NCBI RefSeq assembly: GCF_900091415.1
Contig: NZ_FMHU01000002.1
Span: 1,426,001-1,490,000, forward strand
DNA from: Micromonospora inyonensis
GTDB lineage: Bacteria; Actinomycetota; Actinomycetes; Mycobacteriales; Micromonosporaceae
Direction of reading: 5' to 3'
DNA length: 64,000 nucleotides
Below the pieces are notes generated by a model. It was not told the DNA's origin. It did not search any database and saw nothing but the letters and a program-made list of their open reading frames with translations. Numbering within the stretch: position 1 is the stretch's first letter; each line of letters starts with the position of its first letter. This document shows positions 61,797 through 64,000 of the stretch, piece after piece. The translations under genes and the position numbers were made by a program.

Positions 61797-64000
61797 CGCC
61801 GGGACGTACGGGTCGAGTTCGCCCGGCTCGAACCGGCACATCCCGATGGCGTACCAGTACTCGCCGTGCGGCTGCCCCGTCAGGACGTACCGTTGGTCGT
61901 CGAGCAGGACGGCCGAGCCGCCGGCGGCCAGCGGCACGAGCACCGCGTGCGGTCCGGCACGTGTGGTGTCCCAGAATCGGACGGCACGATCGCCGCCGGC
62001 ACTGGCCAGGTGACGGCCGTCCGGGGTGTAGGCCAGCGAGCAGATCCAACCGGCGTGGCCGGTGATCGTGTGGGCGAGCTGACCGGTGGCGGTGGCCCAG
62101 ATCCGGATGGCGCCGTCGGCTCCGGCGCTGGCCAGGTGGTAACCGTCCGGGGAGAAGGCGATGGCGGTGACCGCACCCTCGTGTCCGGCGAGCACGCGGG
62201 GCCGCGCTCCGGCGTCGAGGCCCCGGATCCGGATCGTCCCGTCCTCGTCCGCGCTGGCCAGATGACGCCCGTCGGGGGAGAAGCCGAGTGCCCGGACGGT
62301 GTTGGCGTGCCCGGGCAGGACCTGCCGCCGGCCGGTGCCGAGATGCCACACCCGGACCGTGCCGTCCGTGCCGGCACTGGCCAGGTAGTGCCCGCCCGGC
62401 GAGAACGCGATGGCGGTGACCCCGCCGTACCGCCCGGCTAGGGCACGGACCGCTCCGTGGCCGGAGACGTCCCACATCCGGATCGTGCCGTCGACGCCGG
62501 CACTGGCCAGGTGGCACCCACCCGGCTCGAAGGCGATCGCGCGGACCGCCCCGATGTGCCCGGTCAACGTCCGTTCGAGTTCCGCCGTGGTGGGGTCCCA
62601 GACCCGGATGCCGCCGTCGTGGCCGGCGCAGGCGAGGTAGCGGCCGTTGCCGGAGACGGCGAGTGCGGTGACGGCGGTGTCGGGGCCGCCCGGTTCGCTG
62701 AGCACGCGGGGCTGGTCGCCGACCACGGGACTCCAGATCCGTACCGCGCCGTCGCCCGATCCGACCGCCATCCACGGATCGCCCTCCCGGGGCGAGAAGC
62801 ACAGTGCGCGGGAGTCGCCGCCGCCGCCCCGGACGGTGCGCGACAACCTGCCCTCGGCGGTGTCCCACACCCGGACCGTCTCGTCGTCGCCCGCGCTGGC
62901 CAGATGCCGACCGTCCGGGTAGTAGGCGATGGCGTGGACGCTGCCGCCGTGGCCGGTGAGGGTATGCAGAGCTTGGCCGGTGCCACCGTCCCAGACCCGG
63001 ATGGTGCCGTCGTCGCCGGCACTGACCAACCGCCGCCCCTCGGGGGAGAAGGCGAGAGCGCGGATCCAACCGGTGTGACCGGTCATGGTGTGGACGATGG
63101 CGCGGGTGGTCACGTCCCACACGTGGATGCGCCGGTCGTCGCTGGCGCTGGCCAGCCGATCGCCGGAGGGGGCGTACCCGACGGCGTGGACCGTGCCGGT
63201 GTGGCCGGTGAGGGTGTGGAGGGTGTGGCCGGTGGTGGTGTCCCAGATGCGGATGGTCTCGTCGTCTCCGGCGCTGGCGAGGTGCCCGCCGTGTGGGCTG
63301 TAGGCGACGGTGCGGACGCGTCCGGTGTGGCCGGTGAGGGTGTGGGGGGCGTGGCCGGTGGTGGTGTCCCAGATGCGGATGGTCTCGTCGTCTCCGGCGC
63401 TGGCGAGGTGCCGGCCGTCTGGGCTGTAGGCGACGGTGCGGATGCGTCCGGTGTGGCCGGTGAGGGTGTGGAGGGTGTGGCCGGTGGTGGTGTCCCAGAT
63501 GCGGATGGTCTCGTCGTCCCCGGCGCTGGCGAGGTGCCGGCCGTCGGGCGGGTAGGCGACGGCCCGCACCGTCCCGGTGTGCCCGGCCAGCATCCGCAGC
63601 GGCATTCCGTTGCCGGCGTCCCACACCCGGATCGCGCCGTCCTGGCCGCCGCCGGCCAGCAGCCGTACGCCGAAGGCCACCGCGACGGCGTGCACGACGG
63701 CGCAGGAGGCGATCTGGGGTTCGGCGGCGGTGTCGTCGGGCAGGGCGGCACCGAGCGTGTCGACGCCCCGCAGTGCCTCGCCGTCGGCTCCGGTCGCCGC
63801 CACCAGGGCGGTCCGGCGTAGCCGCACGTTGGTGAGGACCGCGCCGGTGAGGTCCGTGCCGAGCAGCCTCGCCCCGGTCAGGTCGGCCTCGGTGAGGTCG
63901 GCGTCGCGCAGCGTGGCCCGGTCCAGGCGGGCCCCGGTGAGGTTGGCCTCGGTCAGGTTGGCCCCGGTGAGGTTGGTGCCCACCAGCCTCGCGCCGGTCA
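61761..64000 (-). CDS. Pentapeptide-repeat/WD40 protein, 5' end outside window
   Basis: The gene enters from the right edge; 746 codons are visible. The first visible part is A(D/N)LTGA-type pentapeptide repeats ([24 protein letters not shown]). After a linker come about 14 WD40 repeats of 40-42 residues, most with the motifs [35 protein letters not shown]. These should form two seven-bladed propellers. In actinobacteria such a C-terminus usually follows a NACHT or other STAND NTPase, sometimes with a protease or TIR domain, so a signal-sensing STAND protein is likely; the effector lies beyond the window. Its last 36 bases overlap the 3' end of the convergent NACHT fusion gene. Confidence 0.88.
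   Translation of the reverse strand, partial: [745 protein letters not shown]
63199..63560 (-). repeat. Near-identical 126-bp WD40-coding repeats
   Basis: A GTGGCCGGTGAGGGTGTGG block starts at 63201, 63327 and 63453, exactly 126 bp (42 codons) apart. The following 90 or more bases are almost identical in the three copies. Other blades of the same propellers are far more diverged, which points to recent duplication or gene conversion. Confidence 0.85.

Noticed and set aside
63199..63560. CRISPR-like array because of regular near-identical repeats
   Set aside because: The period is 126 bp with no unique spacers, and the repeats encode WD40 blades in one continuous frame.
62457..63821. A 454-codon plus-strand frame opposite the WD40 gene
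   Set aside because: Its repeats (such as VPDADGLVVSGAGEV) simply mirror the WD40 DNA repeats on the other strand.

Overview
The window is high-GC, densely coded DNA typical of a Gram-positive actinomycete. XRE/DUF5753 plus DUF397 pairs, a SAM-IV riboswitch, DUF574 methyltransferases, secreted S8 proteases, a Hen1-Pnkp pair and a VMAP/MoxR/SAV_2336 locus together suggest a Micromonospora-like member of the Micromonosporaceae. That assignment is inference; there is no rRNA or tRNA in the window to test it.

Layout, left to right. 0.3-6.3 kb: a small unknown gene, an XRE/DUF397 regulatory pair, a secreted subtilase, an EcsC-like protein and a secreted trypsin-fold protease. 6.4-9.2 kb: a MarR repressor divergent from an ABC exporter, followed by the tail of a decayed MFS transporter. 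9.3-13.3 kb: the RNA-repair pair hen1-pnkp. 13.3-16.1 kb: a patch of decay (DUF4132 and GNAT fragments joined tail to tail, an ArsR-type regulator, a doubly frameshifted flavin reductase). 16.2-18.5 kb: a second subtilase with two nearly identical P domains. 18.6-28.9 kb: PepE dipeptidase and IclR regulator, divergent from a seven-gene oligopeptide uptake and hydrolysis operon (two permeases, binding lipoprotein, M20 hydrolase, DUF1177, fused double ATPase, AroM). 29-36 kb: two methyltransferases, a secreted lytic-transglycosylase-like protein, a gutted GGDEF/EAL gene, a SAM-IV riboswitch in front of a class V aminotransferase, and an anchored protein. 36-39 kb: a sugar or glycerol-phosphate type ABC importer without its own ATPase. 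39.5-45.4 kb: UGM-like flavoprotein, PIG-V-like glycosyltransferase, beta-helix protein and a DUF817 membrane protein. 45.4-48.7 kb: a kinase-like protein and a two-gene ABC transporter. 48.8-53.6 kb: a YcaO remnant, an IS110-family element, a radical SAM protein, and a secreted-protein tail fused to a histidine-kinase head.

The most striking part is 53.9-64 kb. A tightly coupled operon encodes a trypco1-like small protein, a trypsin-VMAP-C protein, a MoxR AAA+ ATPase and a 1535-residue protein that joins a SAV_2336/vWA-like arm, a calcineurin-type phosphoesterase fold that has lost nearly all of its metal ligands, and a NACHT NTPase. A pentapeptide/WD40 gene runs into it from the opposite strand and leaves the window. 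The layout matches the ternary NTP-dependent conflict systems predicted by comparative genomics (VMAP-MoxR-vWA), but the fusion of a dead phosphoesterase and a NACHT module to the vWA-like arm looks unusual.

A second theme is decay. At least seven genes are reduced to fragments or carry frameshifts or internal deletions, while neighbouring genes are intact. Starts were chosen from ribosome-binding sites, overlaps and family N-termini; calls rest on recognised motifs, not on database searches.
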